Shown: positions 26,756 to 35,962 of the stretch, piece after piece | Layout: each line of letters opens with the position of its first letter | How positions within the stretch are numbered: position 1 is the stretch's first letter | Notes under the pieces: model-generated | What the model saw: the letters and a program-made list of their open reading frames with translations, nothing else | What the model was told of the DNA's origin: nothing | Database searches by the model: none | Position numbers and translations under genes: made by a program | Assembly (NCBI GenBank): GCA_023432985.1 | Contig: JAEZEQ010000024.1 | Coordinates: 1-52,230 of the forward strand | Direction of reading: 5' to 3' | Source of the DNA: Bacteroidota bacterium | GTDB taxonomy: Bacteria > Bacteroidota > Bacteroidia > CAIKAF01 | DNA: 52,230 bases

Positions 26756-27733
26756 ATGAGAGAAATACAATTTCGGGAAGCACTTCGTGAAGCGATGGAA
26801 GAAGAAATGCGCAGAGATGAGCGTGTTTTTTTAATGGGCGAAGAAGTGGCTGAATATGACGGTGCCTATAAGGTTTCTAAGGGCATGTTGGCAGAGTTTG
26901 GCGCTAAACGTGTAATCGATACCCCCATAGCCGAACTGGGTTTTGCCGGTATAGGTGTTGGAGCCGCGATGAATGGAATCAGGCCTATAATAGAGTTTAT
27001 GACCTTCAATTTTTCTTTGGTGGGAATAGACCAAATTATTAATAATGCCGCAAAAATTTACCAAATGAGTAATGGGCAATTTAATATTCCCATTGTATTC
27101 AGAGGCCCGACCGGGTCGGCGGGACAATTAGCGGCGACGCATTCTCAAAACTTCGAAAACTGGTATGCCAATTGTCCCGGACTTAAAGTGGTTATACCTT
27201 CAAATCCATACGATGCCAAAGGTCTTTTAAAAACGGCGATTCGCGATAATGATCCGGTGATTTTCATGGAAAGCGAGCAAATGTATGGCGACAAAGGCGA
27301 AGTGCCCGAAGAGGAGTATTTAATTCCCATCGGAAAAGGAAAAATTACCCGTGAAGGTACGGATGTAACCTTGGTTTCTTTCGGCAAAATGATGAAAATT
27401 GTACACCATGCGGCTGAAGAACTTGAAAAAATGGGCGTTTCGGCTGAAGTTATAGACTTGCGTTCGGTGAGACCTATTGATTATGATTTAATCATCGAAT
27501 CGGTGAAAAAAACCAATCGTATGGTCATTATTGAAGAAAGTTGGCCCTTGGGAAATATTGCAACCGAGGTAACTTATATGACGCAAAAAAGAGCTTTTGA
27601 TCATTTGGATGCGCCTATAGTACGTGTTACCGGCCGGGATGTGCCATTCCCGTTTGCAACCTCTCTTATAGAGGCCTATTTGCCCAATGTAGAAAGGGTT
27701 ATAGAGGCGGTAAAACAAGTGACATATAAATAA
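26756..27733 (+). CDS. pdhB: Pyruvate dehydrogenase E1 component, beta subunit
   Basis: A 325-residue transketolase-like subunit of pyruvate dehydrogenase E1, which together with the alpha subunit decarboxylates pyruvate to supply acetyl-CoA. Characteristic blocks are REALREAMEEEMRRDERVF, GEEVAEYDGAYKVSKG, the TPIAELGFAGIGVGAAM segment and FRGPTGSAGQLAATHSQ. The C-terminal domain has VIDLRSVRPIDYD. No E1 alpha or E2 gene is next to it, so the complex is split in this genome. A branched-chain oxo-acid enzyme is less likely because the pattern fits PdhB. Confidence 0.95.
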   Translation: MREIQFREALREAMEEEMRRDERVFLMGEEVAEYDGAYKVSKGMLAEFGAKRVIDTPIAELGFAGIGVGAAMNGIRPIIEFMTFNFSLVGIDQIINNAAKIYQMSNGQFNIPIVFRGPTGSAGQLAATHSQNFENWYANCPGLKVVIPSNPYDAKGLLKTAIRDNDPVIFMESEQMYGDKGEVPEEEYLIPIGKGKITREGTDVTLVSFGKMMKIVHHAAEELEKMGVSAEVIDLRSVRPIDYDLIIESVKKTNRMVIIEESWPLGNIATEVTYMTQKRAFDHLDAPIVRVTGRDVPFPFATSLIEAYLPNVERVIEAVKQVTYK

Positions 27734-27830
27734 TCCTTGTAAATTTGTTCAAATATTAAACTTTATAAATTAAAAATCCATATCGGTAAATGCGATTTAA
27801 ATAAAAGAAAATATAGAATTGACTAAAGAA

Positions 27831-27863
27831 TTTGTCGAATCATACTATTTTTTATTTACTTTG
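27831..27863 (+). promoter_or_regulatory. acpP promoter
   Basis: A -33 TTTG (27831-27834) and a -7 box TTACTTTG (27856-27863, one mismatch) with a 21-base spacer, just upstream of acpP (ATG 27895). It should drive the acpP-fabF-rnc cluster. Confidence 0.55.
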
Positions 27864-27894
27864 CACCCGGTAAAACCTATTAAACTATACGTTT

Positions 27895-28134
27895 ATGTCA
27901 GAAATTGCAGCAAAAGTAAAAGCTATTATCGTTGACAAACTTGGTGTTGACGAAAGCGAAGTAATGGAGAATGCGAGCTTCACCAATGATTTGGGAGCCG
28001 ATTCATTGGACACTGTTGAGTTGATTATGGAATTCGAAAAAGAATTCGAAATCGCTATTCCCGACGAACAAGCTGAGAAAATCGGCACTGTTGGAGATGC
28101 GATTAAGTATATCGAAGAAAACGCAACAAAGTAA
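27895..28134 (+). CDS. acpP: Acyl carrier protein
   Basis: A 79-residue carrier that holds growing fatty acids on a phosphopantetheine arm. The attachment serine is Ser37 in LGADSLDTVEL. It is acidic and of normal length. It is followed by fabF and rnc, the order common in Bacteroidota. Confidence 0.98.
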   Translation: MSEIAAKVKAIIVDKLGVDESEVMENASFTNDLGADSLDTVELIMEFEKEFEIAIPDEQAEKIGTVGDAIKYIEENATK

Positions 28135-28161
28135 CCAGTGTAAAACTAAAAAAGATTTCGA

Positions 28162-29415
28162 ATGACGTTGAAACGGGTAGTAGTAACCGGAATGGGCGCT
28201 TTAACGCCAATTGGAAATACCGTAGAAGAATACAGGCAGGCTTTGTTTGCCGGTAAAAGCGGTGCGGCTCCTATTACCCGTTTTGATGCGTCGAAATTTA
28301 AAACAAGATTTGCGTGCGAAGTGAAAAACTTCGACCCAACCTTGTTTATGGATCGTAAAGAAGCCCGAAAAATCGACGCTTTTGCACAGTATGCCATTGT
28401 TTCTTCCGATGAAGCCATTAAAATGGCCGGACTTACGGAAGGCAATTTCGACCCGGATCGGGTTGGTGTTATCTGGGCCAGCGGAATAGGCGGACTCGAT
28501 ACCTTGGTGGAAGAATTGGTCGCTTTCGGAAAAGGTGATGGAACACCCCGATTTAACCCTTTCTTTATCCCTAAAACTATTGTAGATATAGCTGCCGGCC
28601 ACATTTCTATCCGAAATAATTTCAGAGGCCCCAATTATGCCGCCGTTTCGGCTTGTGCATCTTCTACACACGCCATCATCGATGCAATGACCCATATCCG
28701 TTACGGAAAAGCCGATATTATTGTTACCGGTGGGTCCGAAGCAGCCGTTAATATTGGAGGTATTGGAGGCTTTAATGCTATGCATGCCCTGTCTACAAAC
28801 AACGATCAATACGAATCCGCATCAAGACCTTTTGATAAAACCAGAGATGGTTTTGTATTGGGTGAAGGTGCCGGAGCACTCGTACTCGAAGAGTATGAAC
28901 ATGCACTGAAAAGAGGCGCAACCATTTATGCCGAAATTATTGGCGGAGCATCTACAGCCGACGCAAACCATATTACTGCGCCACACCCGGAAGGACTTGG
29001 TGCCAAAAGGGTTATGCAGCTCGCCCTGCAAGATGCCGGAATGAGCCCCGAAGATATAGACTACGTTAACGTACACGGCACTTCTACTCCACTCGGAGAC
29101 CTTGCCGAAACCAAGGCTATTGCCGAAGTCTTTGGAGCACACGCTTATAATCTCAATATTTCTTCTACAAAAAGTATGACCGGACACCTTTTAGGTGCAA
29201 CCGGCGTAATTGAAGCATTGGCTTGTATTTTTGCTATTCAGGACAGCAAAATACCACCTACCATTAACCACTTTGAAGATGACCCGGACATAGATCCGAA
29301 ATTGAATCTTACTTTCCATAAAGCACAAAACAAAAACGTGCGCGCAGCATTGAGCAATACCTTCGGTTTTGGAGGACATAATGCCTCGATAATTGTAAAG
29401 AAAGTAGCCGAATAA
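28162..29415 (+). CDS. fabF: Beta-ketoacyl-ACP synthase II
   Basis: A 417-residue KAS II that elongates acyl chains on ACP with malonyl-ACP. The triad is Cys165 (SACASST), His305 (NVHGTSTP) and His342 (MTGHLLGATG). The length and motifs are typical. It starts 27 bases after acpP. Compare the diverged stand-alone synthase at 7649-8794. Confidence 0.98.
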   Translation: MTLKRVVVTGMGALTPIGNTVEEYRQALFAGKSGAAPITRFDASKFKTRFACEVKNFDPTLFMDRKEARKIDAFAQYAIVSSDEAIKMAGLTEGNFDPDRVGVIWASGIGGLDTLVEELVAFGKGDGTPRFNPFFIPKTIVDIAAGHISIRNNFRGPNYAAVSACASSTHAIIDAMTHIRYGKADIIVTGGSEAAVNIGGIGGFNAMHALSTNNDQYESASRPFDKTRDGFVLGEGAGALVLEEYEHALKRGATIYAEIIGGASTADANHITAPHPEGLGAKRVMQLALQDAGMSPEDIDYVNVHGTSTPLGDLAETKAIAEVFGAHAYNLNISSTKSMTGHLLGATGVIEALACIFAIQDSKIPPTINHFEDDPDIDPKLNLTFHKAQNKNVRAALSNTFGFGGHNASIIVKKVAE

Positions 29416-29451
29416 TTCCTTTTTTAATTTTTTTTTATATCTTTCGTAGGT

Positions 29452-30168
29452 ATGCTCAAATTCGGCAACCATACCACGCCATCTTATATTAAAAGTGGCT
29501 TTAAAGAAACCCTGCGGAAAATTATAGGTTTTACTCCGGGCGATTATTCTATTTATTATCGCGCATTTCTCCACGCATCTTTCGCTAATGCACAAGAAGA
29601 CCTGTTCCGCCAACATAACGAAAGACTCGAATTCCTTGGCGATGTTATCCTCGATGCCATTATTGCCGATTATCTGTTCCATACTTTCCCGCACCTCGAT
29701 GAAGGGAGTCTCACAAAACTAAAAACACGTTTTGTAAGCAGAAATACCCTGAATAAACTCTCCGAAAATGCCGGAATCCCACAGTTAGTCATAGGCGAAT
29801 TCAAAAACAGTGTTATGCCCGAAGACGTAAAGGGAAATGCATTCGAAGCTTTGATTGGCGCTATTTATCTCGACAAGGGCTTTAAGTTTACTTATAAGAA
29901 AACTATTGCCCTCTACGATAAAAATATCAATATGCTCGCCCTGGTAAATAGCGATAATGATTTTAAAAGTAAACTCATTAAATGGGCTCAAAAAAGCAAA
30001 CTCAACCTCCGTTTCGAGCATAATGAACCCCGTTTGGAAAATAATGAAAAAACATACTCTGTAAGCATCTATATAGACGACAATATCGAGGCAACCGCAG
30101 AAGGAAAAAATAAAAAAGCAGCAGAACAAAAAGCAGCAGAAATGGTATGCAATAAGCTCTATGTCTAA
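29452..30168 (+). CDS. rnc: Ribonuclease III
   Basis: A 238-residue endonuclease that cuts double-stranded RNA in rRNA processing and mRNA turnover. The catalytic signature NERLEFLGDVILDAI lies at about residues 56-70, with acidic residues Glu60 and Asp64. A second acidic block is GNAFEALIGAIYLDKG. The C-terminal dsRNA-binding domain (about 165-235) ends KKAAEQKAAE. It continues the acpP-fabF cluster. Confidence 0.97.
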   Translation: MLKFGNHTTPSYIKSGFKETLRKIIGFTPGDYSIYYRAFLHASFANAQEDLFRQHNERLEFLGDVILDAIIADYLFHTFPHLDEGSLTKLKTRFVSRNTLNKLSENAGIPQLVIGEFKNSVMPEDVKGNAFEALIGAIYLDKGFKFTYKKTIALYDKNINMLALVNSDNDFKSKLIKWAQKSKLNLRFEHNEPRLENNEKTYSVSIYIDDNIEATAEGKNKKAAEQKAAEMVCNKLYV

Positions 30169-30183
30169 CCCGACGCTCTGATC

Positions 30184-31080
30184 ATGAAAATACACTACAA
30201 CAAAGCCTTTTCTCTATTGTTGGTGACACTGATTTACCTTTTTGCCATAGGGCTGATTGAAGCAATCCTTTTCTTTAGTCCGACCCACCTGCACCCCTAC
30301 GTCGTATTTTCCACAGCGCTCTTTTCGGGCGCAATCTTTATTTTTCTGTTTAGTCGTTTACTGAAAAACAGCTCGGTTTTCGACCCATACTGGAGTGTTG
30401 CACCCATGGTTTTTGTCTTTTATTTTCTTTCAATATCCAACCCGCAAAGCAGCAGTTTTCGACAAATTCTGATTATTAGCGCCGTGCTGCTCTGGGGCCT
30501 AAGGCTCACTCTGAACTGGGCCCGAAAATGGCCGGGAATGGTTCATGAAGACTGGCGATTCGGAGAACTAAAATCGGGAAATAAATTAAAAGCATTCTTG
30601 CTCGATTTTTTAGGTATACACCTGTTTCAAACATTCCAAATTTTCCTCGGAATGCTCCCGCTCTATCCGGCTATTTCCCTATCAACCCGCGACGCAAACG
30701 GTTTCGATATTCTCGCCTTTGCCCTTGCAAGTGCCGGAATGGTGATCTCTTTAATTGCAGACGAACAATTACGCATATTCATCGAAAAAAACACTGAAAA
30801 AGGTGCTTTCATAAAAAGCGGACTCTGGCGATTTTCAAGACACCCCAATTATTTAGGCGAAGCTCTATTCTGGTTCGGCATTTATGTGGGGGGACTGAGC
30901 GCAGAGCCCGATTATGCGTGGACTATCATCGGATGCCTCGCTATTGGCCTTATGCTGCGCTATATCTCTATACCTATGATGGAAAAACACCTGCTTAAAA
31001 CCAGGCCTCTCTATGCCCAATATCAAAAAGAAGTAGCTCCTTTCCTACCCCTGAATTTCCTAAAAAAGTTAAAGGATTAA
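30184..31080 (+). CDS. DUF1295 / steroid 5-alpha-reductase-like membrane protein
   Basis: A 298-residue membrane protein with about seven hydrophobic segments. The C-terminal block GLWRFSRHPNYLGEALFWFG is the signature of the DUF1295/5-alpha-reductase and isoprenylcysteine-methyltransferase fold, which uses a nicotinamide cofactor. The substrate is unknown; a lipid or sterol-like compound is a guess from the family. It lies 15 bases after rnc and may be co-transcribed. Confidence 0.85.
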   Translation: MKIHYNKAFSLLLVTLIYLFAIGLIEAILFFSPTHLHPYVVFSTALFSGAIFIFLFSRLLKNSSVFDPYWSVAPMVFVFYFLSISNPQSSSFRQILIISAVLLWGLRLTLNWARKWPGMVHEDWRFGELKSGNKLKAFLLDFLGIHLFQTFQIFLGMLPLYPAISLSTRDANGFDILAFALASAGMVISLIADEQLRIFIEKNTEKGAFIKSGLWRFSRHPNYLGEALFWFGIYVGGLSAEPDYAWTIIGCLAIGLMLRYISIPMMEKHLLKTRPLYAQYQKEVAPFLPLNFLKKLKD

Positions 31081-31137
31081 GGCAAACTGATTCTTGTCAT
31101 TTTTTCTTCCTTTCTTTTATCGGATATTTGTAGCCAT

Positions 31138-33561
31138 ATGGAAAAGAATAAGGCCGCTTTGCAGTTAGATTTATGTTACCATTGTGGCGAAAAATGTGAA
31201 GAAAACTCCATTCACTACGATGCCAGGGAATTCTGTTGCACCGGCTGCAAAAATGTATATGCCCTGCTGAAAGAAAATAATATGTGCGACTTTTATACGC
31301 TCAATGATAGAGCCGGACTTAGTCGCAAAAATATAGACGCATCCGCTTTTCTCTTTCTCGATGAACCGGATATTGAAAATAAACTCATCCAATATAAGGA
31401 TGACCGCATTACTAAGGTCGAACTTTTTATACCACAAATCCACTGCAGCTCCTGCATTTGGCTACTCGAAAACTTACAAAGCCTCTTCCCGCAAATTCAA
31501 TACAGTTCGGTTAATTTTTCGAATAAAACGGTCAATATTCAATTCGACCATACTCAATTAAGTCTCCGACAACTGGCCGAAAATCTCGATTCTATCGGAT
31601 ATGCAGCCGTTTTCAATTTCGATTCGCTCCATAAAAAAAAGAAAAAAGCAGACCGATCGCATTGGTATAGAATAGGTGTAGCCGGCTTTTCTTTTGGAAA
31701 TATTATGCTGCTGAGTCTACCCGAATATTTCGACACTGAAATGGCGCATACACCCGGCTTTCAACTCTTTTTTCGCTTGGCCAATATCGCCTTTGCACTG
31801 CCCGTACTTTTCTATAGCAGCACCATCTATTTAAAATCGGCGTGGAGTGCAATCAAATCTAAAACCATGAATATAGATATCCCTATTGCGGTGGGCGTAC
31901 TGGTGCTCTTTGGCAGAAGTATAGTTGAAATTGCACTAAATATTGGCCCGGGATATCTCGACTCTTTTTGTGCGCTGATTTTCTTTATGAGCATAGGGCG
32001 CGCTTTCCAGCAAATCACCTACGAAGGCATTAGTTTCGACAAAGATTTCGGCTCCTTTTTTCCCATTTCTATACAAAAAGAAATAGAGGGAAAATGGAAA
32101 TATGTGCCGGCTAATAGCATTCATACCGGCGATAAAATTAAAGTGAAAAACAAGGAAATTATTCCCGCCGATTGTATCTTACTCAGTTCGCATGCCACTA
32201 TAGACGCAGCATTTGTAACCGGCGAATCGCGCGAAATAAGACTCAAAAAAGGAGATAAGGTTTATGCCGGATGTAAGGTAAACGGAATGAGCGCAGAACT
32301 GGAAGTAGAAAAGGAAATGGCAGAAGGACACCTGACTAAGCTATGGAATCATAAAGCTTTTCAAAAAGAAGGTGCCAAAATTCAGAATATTACGGATAGA
32401 CTGAGTTATTATTTTACACCTATAATCGGACTTATCTCTCTAGTTGCCCTTCTTAGCCATGGCTTCATTTGGGGTGAATGGTCGCGCGGACTTAATGCTT
32501 TAACGGCGGTATTGATTATTGCCTGCCCTTGTGCGTTGGGACTCGCAGCACCGTTCGGATTCGGAACTTTTATACGCCTTATTGCCAAAAGAGGGCTTTT
32601 TATTAAAAATGCTGAAGCGGTGGAACAAATGGCGCATATTCAACACATCGTTTTCGATAAAACCGGTACGCTCACCATTCCGGAAACAGGCGAAATGCAA
32701 TGGCATGGCAAAACGCTTGCCGAGGAAGATTTAATGGCTTTAAAAACGTTGACCGAACATTCTACGCACCCTTTAAGTGTAAACATATTCAACCATTTAT
32801 CCGTCCCCACTTTTCCCGAAATTTTCGATTTTGAAGAATTGGAAGGCAAGGGCCTGAAGGCAAGAATAAATCAGAAGTTCTATATGCTTGGATCGGCAGA
32901 ATATACCGGTGCCGAAAAGCATACGCAACAACGCGAAAGCATTACGTATTTCAGAATAAATGATGAAGTGTATGGATATTTTAGTTTCGCCAATAGATAT
33001 AGAGAGGGACTGAAAGAATTGATCCGGGATTGGAAAAATGAAATGAGCTTTAGTATTTTATCGGGAGATAATGATTCCGAAAGAGAGAGGCTGGAAAAAT
33101 ACTTCGGCAAGGAAACCGAAATTCTGTTTGAATGCAGTCCCGAAGAAAAATTAAACTATATAGAAAACAAATCGGCCCAAGGAAAGAAAGTGGCCATGTT
33201 GGGCGACGGACTCAACGATGCCGGAGCTTTAAAAGTGGCGCATTTGGGTATAGGCATTGCCGATAATAATAGTCAGTTCAGTCCCGCCTCCGATGCCATA
33301 CTTTCTGCCAAATCCTTATCCAAACTTCCTCAAATATTTCGCATGTCGAAAAAGACCATTTTTATCATTAAATTGGGCTTTGGGCTTAGTCTTCTCTATA
33401 ATATCATCGGCATTTCTGTTGCGGTAGTTGGAAATCTGTCGCCCGTATTTGCAGCCATACTTATGCCTATTAGTTCGATCTCCGTGGTAAGTCTGGTGAG
33501 CGGGCTGGTAGCCTGGAATTTAAATAAAAAACTTCCGCAAAGGCTCGAGGAAAAAGCCTAA
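31138..33561 (+). CDS. ccoI: Copper-transporting P-type ATPase for cbb3 oxidase assembly
   Basis: An 807-residue heavy-metal P1B ATPase. An N-terminal cysteine-rich domain (CYHCGEKC and CCTGC, residues about 13-37) precedes a metal-binding domain with CSSC (Cys103 and Cys106). TGES is at 361-364, the membrane metal site CPC at 463-465, and DKTGT with the phosphorylated Asp at 507-511. The hinge GDGLND follows, and two membrane segments end it. The N-terminal zinc-finger-like domain and overall layout fit CcoI/FixI, which loads copper into cbb3 oxidase. It is on the opposite strand and about 2.4 kb away from the ccoS-ccoNO operon, an unusual separation. Confidence 0.92.
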   Translation: MEKNKAALQLDLCYHCGEKCEENSIHYDAREFCCTGCKNVYALLKENNMCDFYTLNDRAGLSRKNIDASAFLFLDEPDIENKLIQYKDDRITKVELFIPQIHCSSCIWLLENLQSLFPQIQYSSVNFSNKTVNIQFDHTQLSLRQLAENLDSIGYAAVFNFDSLHKKKKKADRSHWYRIGVAGFSFGNIMLLSLPEYFDTEMAHTPGFQLFFRLANIAFALPVLFYSSTIYLKSAWSAIKSKTMNIDIPIAVGVLVLFGRSIVEIALNIGPGYLDSFCALIFFMSIGRAFQQITYEGISFDKDFGSFFPISIQKEIEGKWKYVPANSIHTGDKIKVKNKEIIPADCILLSSHATIDAAFVTGESREIRLKKGDKVYAGCKVNGMSAELEVEKEMAEGHLTKLWNHKAFQKEGAKIQNITDRLSYYFTPIIGLISLVALLSHGFIWGEWSRGLNALTAVLIIACPCALGLAAPFGFGTFIRLIAKRGLFIKNAEAVEQMAHIQHIVFDKTGTLTIPETGEMQWHGKTLAEEDLMALKTLTEHSTHPLSVNIFNHLSVPTFPEIFDFEELEGKGLKARINQKFYMLGSAEYTGAEKHTQQRESITYFRINDEVYGYFSFANRYREGLKELIRDWKNEMSFSILSGDNDSERERLEKYFGKETEILFECSPEEKLNYIENKSAQGKKVAMLGDGLNDAGALKVAHLGIGIADNNSQFSPASDAILSAKSLSKLPQIFRMSKKTIFIIKLGFGLSLLYNIIGISVAVVGNLSPVFAAILMPISSISVVSLVSGLVAWNLNKKLPQRLEEKA

Positions 33562-33615
33562 TTTTTGCTTATTTAAACTTTAAATGACGCAGGTTTCGTA
33601 ATATTGTACTATAAT

Positions 33616-34365
33616 ATGAAAAAGCACGCAACATTATTCTTACTTTTCTTTATTACCTCTACCCTGCACAGTTGGGGGCAGAAAAGGGATAAATTGAAAA
33701 AAGGGAAATATGAGGGTGCGGGTATTTTGGTTTTTGAAGACGGAAGTAAGTACGAAGGCGAATTTAAGTTCGGGAAGTTTAATGGCATGGGCCTATATAC
33801 GTGGATCAGCGGGGATGTATACGAGGGCGAATTTCGAAATGGAGAATTTAGCGGCCTGGGCGAAATGAAGTATGCCAACGGATATTATTATAAAGGAAAT
33901 TGGTTGGCCAATAAATATCATAAAAACGGCTATTTGCTTTACCCCGACAGTTCTTGGTATGAAGGAGAGTTTTATGAAGGGAAAAAACAAGGAAAAGGAA
34001 CTTTGGTTTGGGCCGGAGGAGAATCCTATAAAGGCTATTTCTACAACGATCTTTATCATGGAAACGGCGTATTAAAATTGGCCAATGGCAATATTTATTC
34101 CGGAAATTTTGCACAGGGTTTGTTTCATGGTGAAGGAAGCCTTTGGTATAGTTCGGGCGATGTGTACGAAGGAAGTTTTGTGAAAGGCGAAAGAAGCGGA
34201 ATGGGCATGTATACTTTTAAAGAGTCCGGAATCATCTATAAGGGGGGTTGGCAAGGCGACAAATATCACGGCGAAGGCCTCTTTTTATACCCGGGCGGAG
34301 AAAAGGTGAAAGTCCGTCACGAAAACGGGAAAACCGTACTGGGCACTTACTCGCTTATAGAGTAA
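33616..34365 (+). CDS. Secreted MORN-repeat protein
   Basis: A 249-residue exported protein. The signal peptide (about 1-21) is followed by about eight MORN repeats of the YEGEF..GxxxGxG type (YEGEFKFGKF to YKGGWQGDKY), covering residues about 30-235. MORN repeats form elongated beta-hairpin stacks that bind lipids or proteins. The ATG at 33616 is preferred over one at 33604 because it starts the charged signal n-region. Its partner is not known. Confidence 0.88.
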   Translation: MKKHATLFLLFFITSTLHSWGQKRDKLKKGKYEGAGILVFEDGSKYEGEFKFGKFNGMGLYTWISGDVYEGEFRNGEFSGLGEMKYANGYYYKGNWLANKYHKNGYLLYPDSSWYEGEFYEGKKQGKGTLVWAGGESYKGYFYNDLYHGNGVLKLANGNIYSGNFAQGLFHGEGSLWYSSGDVYEGSFVKGERSGMGMYTFKESGIIYKGGWQGDKYHGEGLFLYPGGEKVKVRHENGKTVLGTYSLIE

Positions 34366-34416
34366 AATAGCCCACGTCGATTTGCAGGAAAGATATGGAA
34401 ATTCAATATTCAAGCG

Positions 34417-34424
34417 TATATTTG
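34417..34424 (+). promoter_or_regulatory. -7 box upstream of the queD-like/folE pair
   Basis: TATATTTG, an exact match, seven bases before the ATG at 34432. No clear -33 TTTG. Very short or no leader. Confidence 0.5.
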
Positions 34425-34431
34425 CACTAGC

Positions 34432-34848
34432 ATGATTTGCGTAACTCGAAAAGAACATTTTAACGCGGCCCATAAGCTATGGCGCGACGATTGGACGGAA
34501 GAAAAAAACATCGCCGTTTTCGGAAAATGTGCCAATAAAAATTGGCATGGTCATAATTTCAATTTGTTTGTAACCGTAAAGGGGACGCCTCGAGAAGATA
34601 CAGGGTTTGTCATCGATTTGAAATTTCTTAGTCGCCTTATTCGCGAAAAAGTAATAGAAGAACTAGACCATAAAAACCTGAATCTGGACGTACCATTTAT
34701 GCTTGGAAAAATGGCATCAACCGAATTGTTGGCTATGGAAATTTGGAAAATACTGGCTCCAGAAATCAACAAATTTGATAATTGTAAATTATATAGAATC
34801 ACGCTCTACGAAACGGAGAATAACTTTGTAGAATATTTTGGAGAATAG
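34432..34848 (+). CDS. queD: 6-carboxytetrahydropterin synthase family protein
   Basis: A 138-residue T-fold enzyme of the 6-pyruvoyl-tetrahydropterin synthase/QueD family. Zinc ligands are His14 (FNAAHKL) and His39/His41 (WHGHNF), with Cys33 as the likely catalytic cysteine (FGKCANK). It makes a pterin precursor from dihydroneopterin triphosphate, the product of folE, which follows two bases later. In this setting it may act in queuosine or in tetrahydropterin synthesis; the sequence alone does not decide. Confidence 0.9.
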   Translation: MICVTRKEHFNAAHKLWRDDWTEEKNIAVFGKCANKNWHGHNFNLFVTVKGTPREDTGFVIDLKFLSRLIREKVIEELDHKNLNLDVPFMLGKMASTELLAMEIWKILAPEINKFDNCKLYRITLYETENNFVEYFGE

Positions 34849-34850
34849 AA

Positions 34851-35432
34851 ATGGATATACATAAAGAAGAGAACCTGAAAATTATTACGGATAATTATAG
34901 CTCTATTATTGAAAATTTAGGCGAAAATGCCTCTCGTGAAGGTCTGATTAAAACACCGGAAAGAGCAGCTAAAGCCATGCAATTCCTGACCAAAGGTTAT
35001 CTGGAAAATCCGGAAGAAATATTGCGCAGTGCTATGTTTAAAGAGCCGTATAAAGAAATGGTGGTGGTGAAAAATATAGAACTGTATAGCCTATGTGAAC
35101 ATCATTTGCTTCCTTTTTTCGGGAAAGCACATGTAGCTTATATCCCCAATGGATATATAGTAGGGCTGAGTAAAATTCCGCGTATTGTGGATGCATTTGC
35201 CCGTCGTCTGCAAGTACAAGAAAGATTGACAACGGATATACGCGATTGCATTCAAAAAACCTTAGAACCGATTGGCGTAGCCGTTGTTATTGAAGCCAGC
35301 CACATGTGTATGCAAATGCGCGGCGTAGAAAAACAAAATAGTGTGACCACCACTTCGGCATTTACCGGTGAGTTTTTAAAAGATTCGACGCGTAAAGAAT
35401 TTCTCAGTCTGATTTCGTCTAGACTGCATTAA
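34851..35432 (+). CDS. folE: GTP cyclohydrolase I
   Basis: Converts GTP to dihydroneopterin triphosphate, the first step of folate, queuosine and pterin synthesis. The 193-residue protein has normal length. Zinc ligands are Cys82 and His85 (SLCEHHLLPF) and Cys153 (ASHMCMQMRG). The conserved SKIPRIVDAFARRLQVQERL block is present. It is two bases after the queD-like gene, so the two are probably translationally coupled. It ends with a 4-base overlap with the convergent regulator. Confidence 0.97.
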   Translation: MDIHKEENLKIITDNYSSIIENLGENASREGLIKTPERAAKAMQFLTKGYLENPEEILRSAMFKEPYKEMVVVKNIELYSLCEHHLLPFFGKAHVAYIPNGYIVGLSKIPRIVDAFARRLQVQERLTTDIRDCIQKTLEPIGVAVVIEASHMCMQMRGVEKQNSVTTTSAFTGEFLKDSTRKEFLSLISSRLH

Positions 35433-35767
35433 GACTTTTTCATCTGCTGTTTTAAGGAAAATATTTCCTTCTCGAGCTTGTTTACTTTATCCAATAAAAA
35501 GGCAAGGGTTTCCCCTATCTGATTATCTGATTTTTGTTGATATCTGAATATCGGCTCATTCAATGCTGTGTCCCCTATTATTTCGGAAAGCGGAACGTCC
35601 AAAGCCTCGGCGATTTGCAACAAACGAGATAATTTTATATCTATTTCGCCCCTCTCCATTTTGGAGTATGAGCTTACGGTAATGCCCATTTCATCAGCCA
35701 TATTTTGCTGACTTAAACTTTTGTTCTGCCGAATTATTCGAATAATATTGCCGTACTTTTGCTTCAC
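35429..35767 (-). CDS. XRE-family helix-turn-helix regulator
   Basis: A small DNA-binding protein. The HTH_3 domain spans IIRIIRQNKSLSQQNMADEM to ALDVPLSEIIG, followed by a C-terminal coiled coil (LLDKVNKLEKEIFSLK). Two starts are possible: an ATG at 35890 (153 residues) with a long unrelated-looking N-terminal extension, and a GTG at 35767 (112 residues). I prefer the GTG because TATCTTTA, a -7-like box, ends four bases before it, as in several leaderless genes here, and the product then starts just before the HTH. The stop overlaps the folE stop. The target genes are unknown. Confidence 0.75.
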   Translation of the reverse strand: MKQKYGNIIRIIRQNKSLSQQNMADEMGITVSSYSKMERGEIDIKLSRLLQIAEALDVPLSEIIGDTALNEPIFRYQQKSDNQIGETLAFLLDKVNKLEKEIFSLKQQMKKS

Positions 35768-35928
35768 AGGATAAAGATAGAGAGCAAAGCTCACTCTTCC
35801 CTGTCGCAAAAGAATATCTAATTTTCTCCATTCGCTAACTTTTTGTCTTTGTGCGACAATTCTTTCGTAATATTGTAAAGAGAAAGCCATAAAGAGGATA
35901 TATGGCTGCCTTAAATAATTAAATATGG

Positions 35929-35960
35929 AAAAGCGAAATGGAGTTATCCTTTCGCTTTTT
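35929..35960 (-). terminator. Terminator of the cco operon
   Basis: AAAAGCGAAA (35929-35938) pairs with TTTCGCTTTT (35950-35959), two bases beyond the last gene of the leftward operon. The pairing T-stretch is in the stem and the loop is 11 bases. Confidence 0.78.
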
Positions 35961-35962
35961 CT

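Noticed and set aside
27734..27894. Possible small RNA in the pdhB-acpP gap
   Set aside because: The 160 bases are AT-rich with a promoter but no stable hairpin or terminator.
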